A stretch of 64,000 nucleotides of DNA, taken from NCBI GenBank assembly GCA_029204225.1, contig CM055109.1:32684927-32748926 (forward strand), written 5' to 3'. Below, piece after piece: positions 22,745 to 36,755 of this stretch. The stretch is from Diphasiastrum complanatum (taxonomy: Eukaryota > Streptophyta > Lycopodiopsida > Lycopodiales > Lycopodiaceae). The translations under genes were made by a program, and so were the position numbers. The stretch's first letter is position 1; each line of letters begins with the position of its first letter. Under the pieces are notes generated by a model that saw only the letters and a program-made list of their open reading frames with translations, was not told where the DNA came from and did not search any database.

Positions 22745-23010
22745 ATTAGATTCTCTTGTTGGAAAGTCTTGTCAGTATAAATAGTTGAATCGGGTGAATG
22801 AAGTTGTTCTGCATGCGCCACTTGTGAGCAATATCCTTTTTGCTACGTGTTATGGACAAACTATGCTGAAGAGACTACACAAATGGCCAAAAAGATTATG
22901 GGTTATCTTAGAATGCTGACTTTGGGCTATGTGTACAAACATTTCTGTCTATGCAAATACTGTTATTTGAGATGCTAAGAACATCGACTCACAAGCTGCA
23001 AGCAGTTGGC
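22745..23010 (+). mobile_element. Very decayed copia RNase H-region fragment
   Basis: Translation shows DPPLDSLVGKSCQYK, then after stops and shifts MAKKIMGYLRMLTLGYVYKH. These resemble the copia RT/RNase H signatures YxSLVGxLxYL and AKRILRYLKGTLxYGL. Many stops. Confidence 0.4.
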
Positions 23011-23589
23011 CGGCTGAAAGAAACGTAAGCAGGAGGTCTTACAAATAATTATTTTAATTTTGATTCTTGTATGTTCTTAGCGTGGCTGAATCGAATTGAA
23101 CTCCATATTTTGAGGAGAGGAAAGGAGGTTTTAACCAAATGCCACTTATTAAAGACACCAAATGAGCTTTCGTAAAGATTTGAGTCACTTATCTAGATTC
23201 TATGTTAAGTACAAGAACATCTACCATGCCTTCTTGCTTGTCTCGATTGAAAGGCTTTGCCTCCTTTGTTGGTATACAGTCAAAGTAATGTTGAGAAATA
23301 GTTTCATCAGGTTTTACTTTTCCTCCAAAGAACCAAGTCCGATAATCCAGTTGTGCTTTTTTCTAGTCACTAGCCAACCTTTTCGCTTGTTTCCTTAGCG
23401 AAAATGAATGACTTTTAACACAAAGTTGGTGACTGCAATTTTCTACTTCCTTCACCCTTCTTTTGCTTTAACCATCGGTGTGAATTCCCAGTGTGGTATT
23501 TGTGGGACTGATTGTGTAACTTCTAACTAAGGACCACTGCCATTTTTTTTAGGCTGTGCTTTTATGAAGGGATCTACACAGCAAAAGTC

Positions 23590-23677
23590 ATGAAAATGGA
23601 CAGTTTGCATAGTGTAATGGAAGGGAAATCTGTGCTTATTTGGGGGCTGCTTTTGCTTCTATTCACAAGTGAAAATG
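23590..23677 (+). CDS. Lipase exon 1: signal peptide
   Basis: Encodes MKMDSLHSVMEGK then the hydrophobic run SVLIWGLLLLLFTSEN, a good secretory signal. It ends at G|GTATGT in phase 1, which joins the phase of exon 2 to make GAA (Glu). Two later in-frame ATGs (codons 3 and 10) could also start translation and keep the hydrophobic core. The exon assignment rests on signal character, the good donor and the phase match. Confidence 0.7.
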
Positions 23678-26600
23678 GTATGTATTCGTCTCCTAGTATG
23701 TTCTTGATATATGGGGCCATTATTGGTGCTTATTTGCCAAGTTTAGTAAGCCAAGTCATAAGGAAAAGGGGTAAGCAAGCTCCTCTACTTACGCTCCTAC
23801 TAGGGGGTGTATGCACACCGTGGAAAGTTCTTGCAAAGTTTTTTTAGAGACTTGATACTCTCCTTTTTTATTTGTTGTTACTCTGTTACACACTTTTGCT
23901 ACAACATAAGTCTGACTCCATCCTAAGGTGCGAACTTGTAGATGTCTGGCAATTGAATTGGTGCCTTTACACCATAAAGGCTGTGATGCCTTTGAAAATG
24001 TTTGTTATATTCTAGGGGTGACAAATAATGCACTTAATTGAAGTATTTTAAACCATTTTAAGTGTTTAAAACTAAGTGTTTAAAACTTTAAGATGATAAA
24101 CTTTGAAGGTTTTGGGGGAAATCTGATAGAGTGCTCATGGAGATAGATAAATAATATGCTCAAGGTTGTTTCAATATTCATGCTCAGTTGATGTGTGAGA
24201 AGGCTGTGAACTTACAAAGGTTATCTCCCTCCTATTGTAGGCCCTGGGAACTTGAAAAGGTGGCAGAACAAGCCAAAATGTGGCAAATCCTGAGTGACGG
24301 ACCTGTAGGCGTGCCAATGATGGAAAAACCCCTTAGGACCCAGTAAATGCTCTACTGAATGTGAAATTTTTTATAAAAGAAAACTGTATTTTGTTTTGTG
24401 AGAAGGCCCTGCTCAGCATCCCTAAGCATCCTTCAAATATTCTATGAAATTCGTTCTTAAGAAAAATTGCTGGTTCTATTCTCACTTAGCTGGCTTTCTC
24501 AAACTCTGGTAAATACCAATAAGGTAATAAACCAATTTTTTTTATAATGTCAAAGATTAACCTGAGGTCCCAAATGTTAGGCCTGTAATCATGACAGGTC
24601 ACATGATCATGAAAGAGGTGCTTGCTTAGGTTCATAACTCGGGTAGAAATGAATGACAACTGAGAAGAGTACGTAGATGCAATGCACAAACTACTTCGGT
24701 TCATTTTAAATGATAAAATGCTTCACCTCTCATAAATTCTAGGACAGGAGAAAACTCGTCATTGATCCTTGCGATAGATAACTGTTCCAAAGCCTTTTTG
24801 GTTTGGAACGTTCTGTTCCATATGTACGGAATGTAAAAAAATATTGAATTTTTTTCTCCTTTGAAAAAGAAATTCAAAATAAAAAATCTCTTACCAAAGA
24901 ACAAATTTTGAGATCATATTTTTGGAAGCCAAACTCTTTTGGGGCCACAAAAGGTCTCAAAATCTGCACCATTTACAAACATTGTATTTAAAATAAATGA
25001 GATCATGCTATAAAGTTTATTAGACTGAAAATGAACATTGATTGCCGATAACTAACAATAGCTTTTGACAAGCCACACCATAAAGGAAACCTCAACATAA
25101 AGCTGATATAATTCATCAGTTTTGACATTTATTTTCTCGGACTTAGTTCAATCGCTATCCAAAAATATTTAAAGCTTGAAAGTAACAAAAGCAGCATATG
25201 TATGAATTACTATGAAATCATAATATAAGTACTTTTTATGTAATAATGAATTTTGTATGTCTAAATTTGCTAAGTTTAAAATAGTGAAAAATTCTTCTTT
25301 TCAAAAACAGGCGTTGTGAGTTTTTGCTTAAGGTCACATTCTGAAACAGGAAGAGATTGAAATGTGATTTGGAACTCATTCCATTTTGGAAGTGCTGTCT
25401 AAAATAACATAGGAACAGTGAACCTATGTATTTCTGATCAGCCTGAAGCACTGAAATAGAAGTTCAAACTCGAACCTTCCTTACAATCAGTCAACAATAA
25501 CTCAATATCAGCCAATACAGCCCAATCATCATTATCTAAAACCTTGTCAAAAGATGATCTTAATTATGCGCCAGTGTAGACTACATATCCCCTGTCCTCA
25601 CAGTTGGTTGTTTCGTATCTTGTTGATATGTTTTCCCATTGCTACTTGAACCCCAAGCACTTAGAGAACTCTTAGGCCTACTACAAATTGTTCCAATTGG
25701 TATACATTCTTATCACGACTCTTAAGAAATCTGCATCCACCATCATACAAAAAAGTTTACTTGTTTGCAACATATCCTTTTACGAAAAGATCTCCATGGA
25801 ATTCCTTATCAACAGATATTAGAAGACATCTATGGAATTATCATATGCCCCTAAGAGCTAAGCATAAATCTCATGCTAATTGTAGCAGCCCAAACTTAAT
25901 ATACCTTGCTGCCCATGCTTGAAGAGGACATCACTGGCCACTTACAGAATATTCTATTGCTGGCACGATGAAAAGAAGAGGATTGGGATGAAGGATTTCC
26001 ACGAGGACATTATGTTTTACAACATTGTACATTATGACTATATGATTGTGTGGCTGCCCTCCATATCGTGAGTTATTACACCTGGCTGAATCCGTCCTTT
26101 ACCTTAATTGTCACTGCCATTCTAGCTCCTCAATTCATGAGAGAATGTGCGTGCTACTTCTTTGAACTCTTTATTTGTTTATAGATTGTTTGGTCATATT
26201 TGACATTCTTCTTAAAGTGTTGAAAGTTGCTTTTTTGAAATTGAATAATAATATCTAAGATTGGATTCTCTTGGGGGCGTCACATTGGTATTTGTCTAGA
26301 CTCTAGTAATACACTCAATTCTAAGAATATATAGTCTTGTTTACATTGGTATGTGAGTCTAGGTTCTTGTAATACACTTAGTTTTAAGAAAATATAGAGC
26401 CTTGTGCACATTGATTGAAATTTGAAACATGTTTTATTTTCATCTGCTCCTAGATTCTCTCCTCGGTTATGAACAAGTCCATGGCAACTTTCTAGAAATT
26501 CACCTAGCAAAGATTTACAATATGAGATTGCTCCACTTGAATGTAAGATTAAGGTATTGGAAGTAGGACCTCTAGGAGCTAGAAGTAGAACTAGGGACGA

Positions 26601-29600
26601 TAATACTTTGTTATCGAAGTCATCTACTTCTATCAAGTCTACAATAGGAATGCATTTTCTTTTTTCACAAAGTATGTTAGATAGCAGTCCAGCTCTATTA
26701 TGACCTCAGCATGGCCAGTTACCGGAGGGCCCGAGGCCAACGGTAGCTGGCCATGCCGATCTCACATTTGGGCTCTAACAAATTAGTTCTGCAACAAAAT
26801 TTTGAAAGGAAGCAAATAGATTGTATTAAGCTCAAAAATAAGCTGCTTAGGTTTCATGGTTATGATAGCAACAAAGATTGACGGTGTTGCTATCTTGGAT
26901 CTCAATATGTATTTCAGAGATGACTACCACTCCAATAAAGCAAACCTTCTATTTGCATCAAGAATCTGGAAAGGAAAACCTTGTCATGGTCATGACCATG
27001 TTAAAAGAGGAAAGGTTTAGGAAGTAGACTAAAGAGCATTTTTTACCAAGAGAATCAAAAAAGGATAATTTGGTGCAATGGAACACATTTCAACATGACA
27101 AGGTGAATCTGTATATAACTATGTTATCAATCGTTTGAGCTTTTTTCATAAGTTTAAGTTTGGAAAATAGAAGAAATTTTTCTCTAAGCTGAGATGCTAC
27201 TGTCAATATGAGGTTGACATTTGCGATCCATGAACATTACATTAGAAGAAATTGAGAAGTTCTAAGGAATCCCAAAGGTACGACATTGCTTATGAATAGC
27301 AGTAATTCTCTACAAAGTGAAATAAAGCTAAACCTCAAAGATTAATTGAACATTGAGAAGAAAATCCTGCAAAGAACAATCAACCGTCTAAACAAGAACT
27401 TAACTGTCTAAAAAATCAACCGTCTAAACTGAATAAAGAGAAGTTAAGTGTTTTTTGTGTGTAGAAAAAGGGTATCATTGTATAGTTGCCCTATCAAGCC
27501 AAATCATGAAGCTCTTGAAAACGAAGAAGTAAATGCCAACAAGGAACCCATCATATTTAAGAAAAAGAAAAATGTTGACCTTCTAATTGCAAGTTGAAAC
27601 ACCAATGATGAGATGTTTGTCTCTGAATTTCTAGAAATCATGAAAATGAAATAATTATAGACATTTTCAATGATGTTGGCTTTATTGAGATAATAATTCT
27701 AGAAACATGGGTACATGAACTTTGACGGTCATCAAAATAAAAGATCCATTTTATATGATTGAAGAGAAAATATGCAATGATTTCAAGGTTGCTACACTCA
27801 TCATGTCTTTGGGATGTAGTAGAAGGTGCAGACCTGAAACCAGAAGATGTTGATCAAGAAAAGACCTGGAAGATTAGGGATCAGAAGGCCTTGGCATGTA
27901 TCACACTCAATCTGGCCGACTCCCAAATATCTCACGTTACCACATGCAAAACCTCTAAGGAAGCACTGGACTTGCTATCAAGTCTCTATGAGACTCACGA
28001 TGTAACCACGAGATTACATCTTAGAAGGAAGTTCTTTACTCTTAGCATGTCTGATTCTACTGCCATCACTTCTCACATCAACAGCTTCAAGTCCCTGTTA
28101 GATCAGTTATCAGTTGTAGGATGTTCTATTCAAGATGATGATGCCGTCATGACCTTGCTTTCTTTTCTTCCAAAGTCCTATGAGCACTTTGTGGTGATGA
28201 TCTCCACACAACCGGACCTCACCCTTCAGAAGGTGATTGGTCATCTTCTTCAAGAAGAAATGCGGAGAAAGACTAGTAGCCTGTCCATCAAAGACAAATC
28301 AATGGCTCTATACACCAAGAAGAAACGTCATTCCAAGGGCAAGAATCAGGTGCATCAGCAACAGCAAAAGCCTCACACTCAAGGTGAGCATGGTGGATCG
28401 CGCAAAAAGCTCTTCTGTAGATATTGCAAAAGAGCTAATCACAACATCAAGGAGTGTCGCATCAGGATCTACAACGAGGCAAAGAAGCAGCAACAATAGC
28501 AGTAGCCAGACTCCTCCAACGCGGCCGAATTCAAGGAGCAAGACACACACTTGTTAATGGCTTACAGCAGTAGCGAAGACTGTGATAACTGGTACCTGGA
28601 CAACGACCCTACCCAACACATGAACTCTCACAAGGAATGGTTTACGGAGTACACAACTTACAGCAGAGATCAATTTATCTACCTCGGAGATTCTAGCACC
28701 ATATGCGTGGAAGGCAAAGGAGCAGTGAAGATCAGCTTCAACAACGATCTGTCCATTTGTGTTCCTAACGTCCTTCATGTTCCTCAGTTGTCAAAGAACC
28801 TGTTATCAGTCTCTAAGATAACTGATGAGGGCTATACTGTTACTTTCTCATCTGAGCAGTGTACAATACTCGAGGAAGCAGCAAACGATAACAAAAGAAG
28901 ATCTATCTCAGCCAGCAGACATATCTAAAAGGCATTTTAGAAAAATTTCATATGTCTGATTGCAAAACAAGTGATACTCCAATGGATCCAAGTATTGTAT
29001 TGACTAAACCTTCTAGTGCTGATTCTGATAGTGAAGTACTCGACTTAGCGAAGTACCCTTATCATTCACTAATCGGATCTCTAATGTATGCAATGCTGTG
29101 TACTAGACCAGATTTAGCATACACTGTTAGCACGTTAAGTCAATCAGGTGAAACCTATTTTGGGTTCAAAGTCTGCTCATCTGATACCTACAGGAATCAC
29201 AAACTTAGACAACCAATTTATTTGGAGAACGTCCACAATGGGTTTCTGGCTGATCTCCAACAAAGGGTAACCAATCCCATTATAATTTTAAGTTCAGATG
29301 TTAAGTTTAATAACTTGAAGTCACTAAAGACTTGGCCATCTTCAAGGACTTCCACAAACTTACATTTAGAACAAGTCTGCAAAAATACATTACTTTTATC
29401 AACAGTCTGCAGAAATACACTAAGTATTGCACAGTTCGTATTTTTTCGCACTTTCCCGAAAAATGCAACAATTACCTTCGGCTTCTTCCGTTCAATTATT
29501 TTGAAGAAGTCCACTTGTGCACAGTTCAAAAGTTCAATTGTTTTAGGGCACCTTCGGCTTTTTCGCAAAATGCGAAGAGAGAGAAAATTCCCGAAGGTCA

Positions 29601-32600
29601 TCTACTTTTTAGAGTTGAACTGTTTTAGGGCACCTTCGGCTTTTTCGCAAAAACCCGAAGAGAGAGAAAAAGTGAAGGTCGTCTACTTTGAATGAGGAAC
29701 GTTCCCAACCACTTTCCAAATTTGCGAAGTGAGAGAAAGCCACTTCCCTTATAAAGCGAAGTGAGAGAATTTGCAACGCCCTCGTCCACGTCAACATTCC
29801 CTGATTCGTTGACCGTATATAATATGTATAGTTGTCACATAAGCCATATACTTCCAAGTACAAGCGGCTTACCTAATTAGGTGACAATCATTTATTGTAG
29901 TTAATACATGGATGAAATCTATAAATAGATCATCCAAGCACAAATTGTTAGTTGCTCCGTCCATGAGACACATTATTTGAGCCTCCCAATTACGCCGTCA
30001 ATTTTTGGTTGTAATTGTTATTTGTATTGTGCTTCAGTGTAATATAGCAGCAACTTGTTTTTATCTGTGTACTACGTAGATGAATGCATGTTGTGATTGA
30101 ATGCACTTTCATTGCTGTTTGATCGCGCTTGTATACTCACCCTGATTAGAACACGGACGTCTACGACTCCTTAGTTTCTGATCAGACGATGGCTGTCTTT
30201 GACACCTGAGGAACTCGCGATATCATACTGCTCTTCCATTTATTTCAGAACTATACTTCACGTTGAATTAGATTTCAGTAATACCACACACAAACCATCT
30301 CCAATCTCTTCGGTGGACTTTACTCTTGTTTTTAGAGTATGAATTAATTTCTAAGATCCTGTTGGACAATCAGAACGCATAAAGCTGTGATTATCTTTAG
30401 CATAAGCTGTCTTAGACTGTTTTTGCACCTAGCAGCCGATTAGAACGGGAGAGCTGTTCCGCAATATTCCTGCTCTCTTCTCCGTTCTCATTCTTCCTAT
30501 CTCCATTGCCCCATCAGTCTCAAATTATCAAGACATTGGGTAGCTTTTGGATCGAAGGATACTGAGAATGTGTTGCTATTGGTTTTGTTCAAGATAGCTC
30601 CTTAGTTCATGAGGAAAGAAAAATCTCTCCTTCGAATGTGTGAATATGTAATAAGTATTTTTTCGTAACGTATTTTGTGGGAATTTTTGGCCATGGACTC
30701 TTGGAAAGACTCTTGGAAGAGATTCCATGAGAGAAAGAAGAGCTATTATAGAAGGCATTTTGGTAAAAGAATGGCTTGCTAACAGAAGAGGAAGGAAACC
30801 ACAAGCATGCATGGTCCTCTCCAAATCCATCATCGAAGTATGATCAAATGTTTTGATCACCTTACTTATCCCAATTCTTGGAATAAATTCGTTATTTGAG
30901 AAGACAATCATGAATATGATTTGTGGAAGAAGAGAGAGAGCTTGTAGACCTTATAGGAAGGAGAAGGATTCGCTTCTAAGTTGAAGGCAAGCAGTACAAG
31001 ACCAAAAGGTAAAAAGTTCTACTTAAGCCGAAATTGAAATTTTCATGCGACCAGGATAGTTCAAGAGATTTGTTGAAGTCTTTGGGATAACCAAGGTCCC
31101 ATCAAAAGAAAAAGCATCCAAACTTAAGTAGGGGAGCTTCCTGCATGAGTTGAAAATCTAATAAGATTCTTGAAGCCAATTTAAGGCTTTATTAAAGACT
31201 CAAGGTTTTTTTATTGTATTGTTTTGATTCTATTTAATAAAATCACTTGTGAGGGGAGGAAAATTGGAATAGATCGATCCTTAATGTGTCTTAGTTTAAG
31301 TTTAGTTATGTCCCATCTGACGGATGTAACCACAGTAAGCTGTAACTTTCTAGTTCACATTGCATTTGGAATGCTCTAAAAGGAAAACCCTTTTGGAGTA
31401 TAAGGATTGAGAAAATTCCGAAAAAGGCCAAGATGATAAATTCTAAGCTAGGAAATCTGATGTTTCTGTTAATAGTTGATAATAATCACAATATAGAATT
31501 TTGCTTGGAAAAACTTGGCATCGTATTATTTTAGTTTAAATGGTTCTAGCATGCATTAGATTTTTGAAGTGCGTTCTGTTTTAATGGTTCTAATCTACTT
31601 TTAGAGATCTAAGTTCAATTTGTAAAGAAGTTGACCTACTGAGTTCTTTGATTGATGTAAACTCCCCAAGGCATGAACGCTTTGATATTTGATGGTTGCT
31701 AGATGTGTCTTGAGTGGTCGCAGTGTTCTTAGATTTCAGTTTATGAAGTATTTTGAGATTATTTTCATTGCTAGAGTTATTTTTAATGGATTATTATGAA
31801 ATACCATAAATTTCGAGTATTACAAATTTGGATTGCAGTTTGAGTTATAGTTGAACTACCTCTTATATGGAGTTATCTTGAGTCTCATTCCAGTTAGTAC
31901 CTAACTCCATTGGGTTTCCTCAATTCAAGGTTAGATGCAGACTAATTATATCACAGACATTATAGTAGAGGGACGTACTGTGCTACCTTGGTACAAACTT
32001 TATAGCTATTTTACTGGGATATGACCTTTTTCCTGTCACTAGTGGACTATTCCATCCTTTGAGAAATGCCTTGCAGTAATTTGAAGATTTGTAAACTGTT
32101 TCACAAGAAGCATTAGGACTGATTCTTTACTGAAATGTCTTTATACTCTTAAAAGTTCTTCAAAGCTTTCATTGAGTTCTTCTAAATGCTAGCAAATTTT
32201 TATACTTTTTCCTTTTTTTTTATTTGCATATATGAGCTATTTTGCTGTACAACTTGGGAAAAAAATTAGTCTATCATTGATATAGTTAAGTTGCAGCTTG
32301 AGGTGGGTCCCTGTAATTCATTCTATTTTCTCACAAGAAGTACTTCAGCTATGGGTCAATTCCACAATTTTTCAGACCTCTTATAATGAGTTCATAACAT
32401 TCTTTTGTTTACATGATTAAAAAACCTATCCAAATAAACATTCTTAATATTGGATTGTGTTGTTGAGAGTATGTGTCCTTGTTGTGATTGCAGAAATGGG
32501 ACTTCAAAGCACTCTAAAAAGTAGAGAGCAGTTATACAACCGGACACTCGCTTTGAGTTTGGTCGAATATGCTGCAGCAGTATGTTGAACTTATTTTTTT

Positions 32601-33121
32601 ATACGTATAAATCTGAAGGCATGTGATAACAACAGATTTGAATAATACGTATGATGTTTGATGGATGCTATTTGCACTTATCTATAAAGTCTGGCGACAA
32701 TCATAGCTTGTTTCTTATATGTTTGTGAGCAATTTCAATAGTTAGCAGCATGCAATTGTACAGACCTACAGAAGCGAGATATTACATTGAACATAAATTT
32801 TAAGTTATGGTTTATTAGCCAGTAAAAACACACAAAAGTAGTTTCAATCTGAATATGCGAATAGTTATAAGCATAAGTCAGAGATAAGACATAAGAACAA
32901 TAAGCAATCTCCTACTAACAATCCTGAGTGAACATCAATTATAGTTCTAGCTGATCCTCATCCAGGAAAAGCAATCAATCTCCTAGAAAGAGCTCAGGTG
33001 AGCCGAAACATAAGCTGCCAAGTGAATATCCCTACCTTCTATTCATTTCGATTGAATTTAGAGCCAGAGAATCAAGGAAAGGAAAGTTGCATGAAGAGGA
33101 AATCACATCAGGATGTCAGAT

Positions 33122-33198
<77 letters not shown>

Positions 33199-36100
33199 AT
33201 TAAACTATGTTGTGTGTCAATTGAATGTGGATGAGGGAACTGTCTCTCACATAGACAGCACAGGACGTTGTAGATATGAAATGATATGACTATGAAATAA
33301 TCCCTAAAGCAGAAGATAGATGTGAATGAGATTGGAGTGTTTTTATTTCCTAACACTCCCACTTAGCAGAGCATTCACAAATTTACCTATAACATATAAA
33401 TTTTATCAAATGACCTATTCTAGATCTTATTTAGCTTAGTATGATTGTTGCGCTGTTGAAAGCTTTTGAGCATTGATTTTGATCTAATCCTGTGCATTTT
33501 TGGTCTCTGCCTCTAGACTGCAACTTTATGTGAACCATGTTAGGAAACATCTTTCCAAACAACTGCTCACGGACTATGCTTTAGTCCCACTTTTTGATAT
33601 CTTCAAAGAGATGTATAATGATCTTTAAAAGAGCATATCATTTCCAAGTTATGTGCGGCTGATTTCTTCTTTTTTATGATTATAAATGCTGAAGGGTCAT
33701 CACCCAAGAGCCAGTGGTAGGAAAGTAAGTTCGTGGACGGGGTTTTAAACATTTCTTTTGACTTTTGTTGACACTCAAATGAAAAAAGCTGATATTTATT
33801 TGCCAATTTCTTCTTCATCGCTGAACATTCATTAACCATATAATTTTCAGCATGGGCTTATCCAAATGATGGTTGACGGCAGCTGTTTAGCTAGGTCACA
33901 ATTGGCACTTAGCCATATTCAGCTGTAGATCGCAATTGACACTTAGCCATATTGTGTTGTCACTTGTCCAATTAGGTTTTATTGTAGTTGCTAACAATAG
34001 TTAGAGCAAGTTGTTAGCTTCAAAACAAGCGGTAACATGTTTTGCTAGCTCTCGACAAATATTTGTCGACCCTTTCGCTTGATAGATATTTGTCGTTGTC
34101 ATTGTCATGTTTGAGATTCGTAAGTATCCGTAAGAGTGAAGGTATGTCTCGACAAGAGGCATGGATACTTATATAGATTAAACCATATGTTTATTTTGAG
34201 AAGTCAATAACGGTGGAGGAAAAAGAAATTTAAATCTGAGGTAATGCTCGGCAAAAGGCCTCTACAACAAGGCCCTCAGTAATAGTAGGTAAAATAAACA
34301 AAAAAGAATTTAAAATAGACTTAAAATACTCAATATTTTCATTAATGCCGAATTTCCAAAAAAATGATAAAATGTTGGACTTAAAATCAGCCATTCTGGG
34401 CAATATTGGATTGAAGCATGTATACAAGGATAAAAGAAAATCAAATGACGTCTCGTACTCAAATGTGATACCGATGGATATCGGTTTTGAGCGCGACAGG
34501 GGACTTTGGAGGCTTAAGGGACGAAAGGGTACGCCTGAATGCGATATAGGCCAATATCATATTCAAGCATGTATAGAAGAATAAAAAAAAAAAAATGAGC
34601 GCTTGAATGTGATACTGGTGGATATCGGTTTCAAGCGCTGCAGGGGCTTTGGAGATGGAATGGGCGAAAGGGTGCACTTGAAATCGATATCGCATAGAAA
34701 ACACGAAAATATTGCATCAAGTAATGAGCCCATCTACATCCTATTTTCAAAACAAAATTCACGTGTGAGAAGGCCATAAAAGGATATGTGTCAAAAACAT
34801 ATTGGTTCGCGTGTTGTATTAGGTACAGGTAATCATTATGGCAATTATCAATCCATGCGTGCTATCCACATGTCATTTTCTAATTTGTCCACATGCTGAT
34901 GAGTATATTGTTCAAATTGTGTGACTTAATTTGGAGATGACATGTGTCATTTCACACGTGTGAACTAGTGCATTGTCATGATAACACGTATGAATGAATG
35001 GGAGTTTGACATGTGTCCTTTCTTTGATTCCTTCACACATGCAAATTCTTTTTGATCAAGAGGACCCTCGGATAAATTTTGATAAATTTTTGGATTTCTC
35101 ATTTTAATATCACTTTCAAGCATCGAGTTATTTTACCGATGTTACTTGTAATAATAATCGAAAGATTTAGAAAATTTGAAACATCTTTGGTCCTTTTAAA
35201 AATTTATCTAACTAGGTATTGTAAAATGAGTTATACATGCTCAAAAATCGTCAAAAATACACTAATTTCTGAGGTTTTGGAACCCCTTACAATAAAAATT
35301 GCCCACCAAGCCTGTTCACAACTTCTGAAGCAAAAAGCTTCTCCACCTTTTGATCGATGCAAAGTCAAGCTCTGATATCATTGTAAAGATTGCCAAGTGT
35401 AGATCCTTAAGATCCTATCGTGTGCACCAAAGGAGTGCTATAGAGCCAAGCCACCCAACCAAGTAGAAACTGAAAGTCAATCCCCAATTAGCTTCACCCC
35501 CGAGCCGCGATGACTGAATGCAAGTGAGGTTCCGGCCACTGGAAACCGAAAACTGGAAGTAGAGGAGGGAGAGTTCCTACAAGTATATATAGACCCCTAG
35601 ATTCTAAGAATATTTCATAAAGGATTCCAATTTTCATCCAATTGCTTTTAATCTCGTCCACATGCTTAAAGGTCTGTCAATCACCAAGTACTAGCTCCAC
35701 ATGTCCTAATGGGTATGCTTGGGCTCTCACAAGGTTATTAAATACATTTTTGGCCTAGTTTGGAATGATGAGACGTAACTAATAAACTCGTACACTAGAG
35801 TGCCAAATATCCACATCAAGGATTATTTCGAATCCTATGATCCGAACATGGACGTAACAAGTTGGCTCCTTCAAGGTTGTAGGCCCATCCTATAGCTTGC
35901 TACTCGGGTCTGCCTACGTTGCCTTTTTATTGCACTAGCTCAAATTTCTGGTGCAACCTAATTAAATTCATCGCACCAGCTAGAGATTGAGACTGCATGC
36001 AACCAGAGTATTCCACAGGAAGAGAGGATTTGTCAGTTGTGTTTACTATCTGAGGTGGATACTGAGAAGCATTTCTTATTCAAATGCCCAGTATACTATG

Positions 36101-36674
36101 GGACTTTTACAAGATGCACCTGTTACATTGAGATCCGTTATAGCATATGAGAATTCACGATGCGTTGCACTCATGGTTAGAGAGATATTTCTATTATGAC
36201 AAGATCTATGTCAGCTGAACTAGCCGAGTCACTCCGCCACACAATTGGAGATTACGTCCTTCTTCGATCACGAATTGATCTTGATCTAGATAACTCTGAG
36301 GATGATGATGTTTCTCTGCATAGAGAATAGAGAAGCTGTGGTATTTAGAGTCTTGCTATTCATAGAGCTACCAAGCATACTCACAGACGATTTTCTCGTC
36401 GTTGATGGTAGCAGACATGTCCAGCTGTACCCATTACATCTTTCTTCCATTGTAGCAAGATTTGAAGGTAGCATGCTATACCATTACCTTTACTATTACA
36501 TTGTTTTGGTAGTTAGACATTTGTTTTTAGTCTCATTTTGTGCTACTAGCAGTCATACTTTGTATATTTTTTTTTTACTATTATTGGAGACGTTTTATAT
36601 TCTCCCGTCTGCACCACATACTTGACATGTACTACTTGTCTTATATGCCTTTTGGCATGGAAAAGACATCAATA

Positions 36675-36755
<81 letters not shown>

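Larger units (their letters stand above)
23678..32493 (+). other. Lipase intron 1 (8816 bp)
   Basis: Donor GTATGT at 23678, acceptor TTGCAG ending at 32493. It contains a gypsy gag remnant (about 26780-27650), a deleted copia element (27759-30258) and a 16-bp-arm hairpin near 26709-26756. The rest (23848-26700 and 30259-32490) is AT-rich with no gene recognised. Confidence 0.75.

Noticed and set aside
33108-33362. ORF with a poly-Leu/Ser repeat product
   Set aside because: It is only the translation of the GA microsatellite; the same applies to 36540-36812 and 10439-10645.
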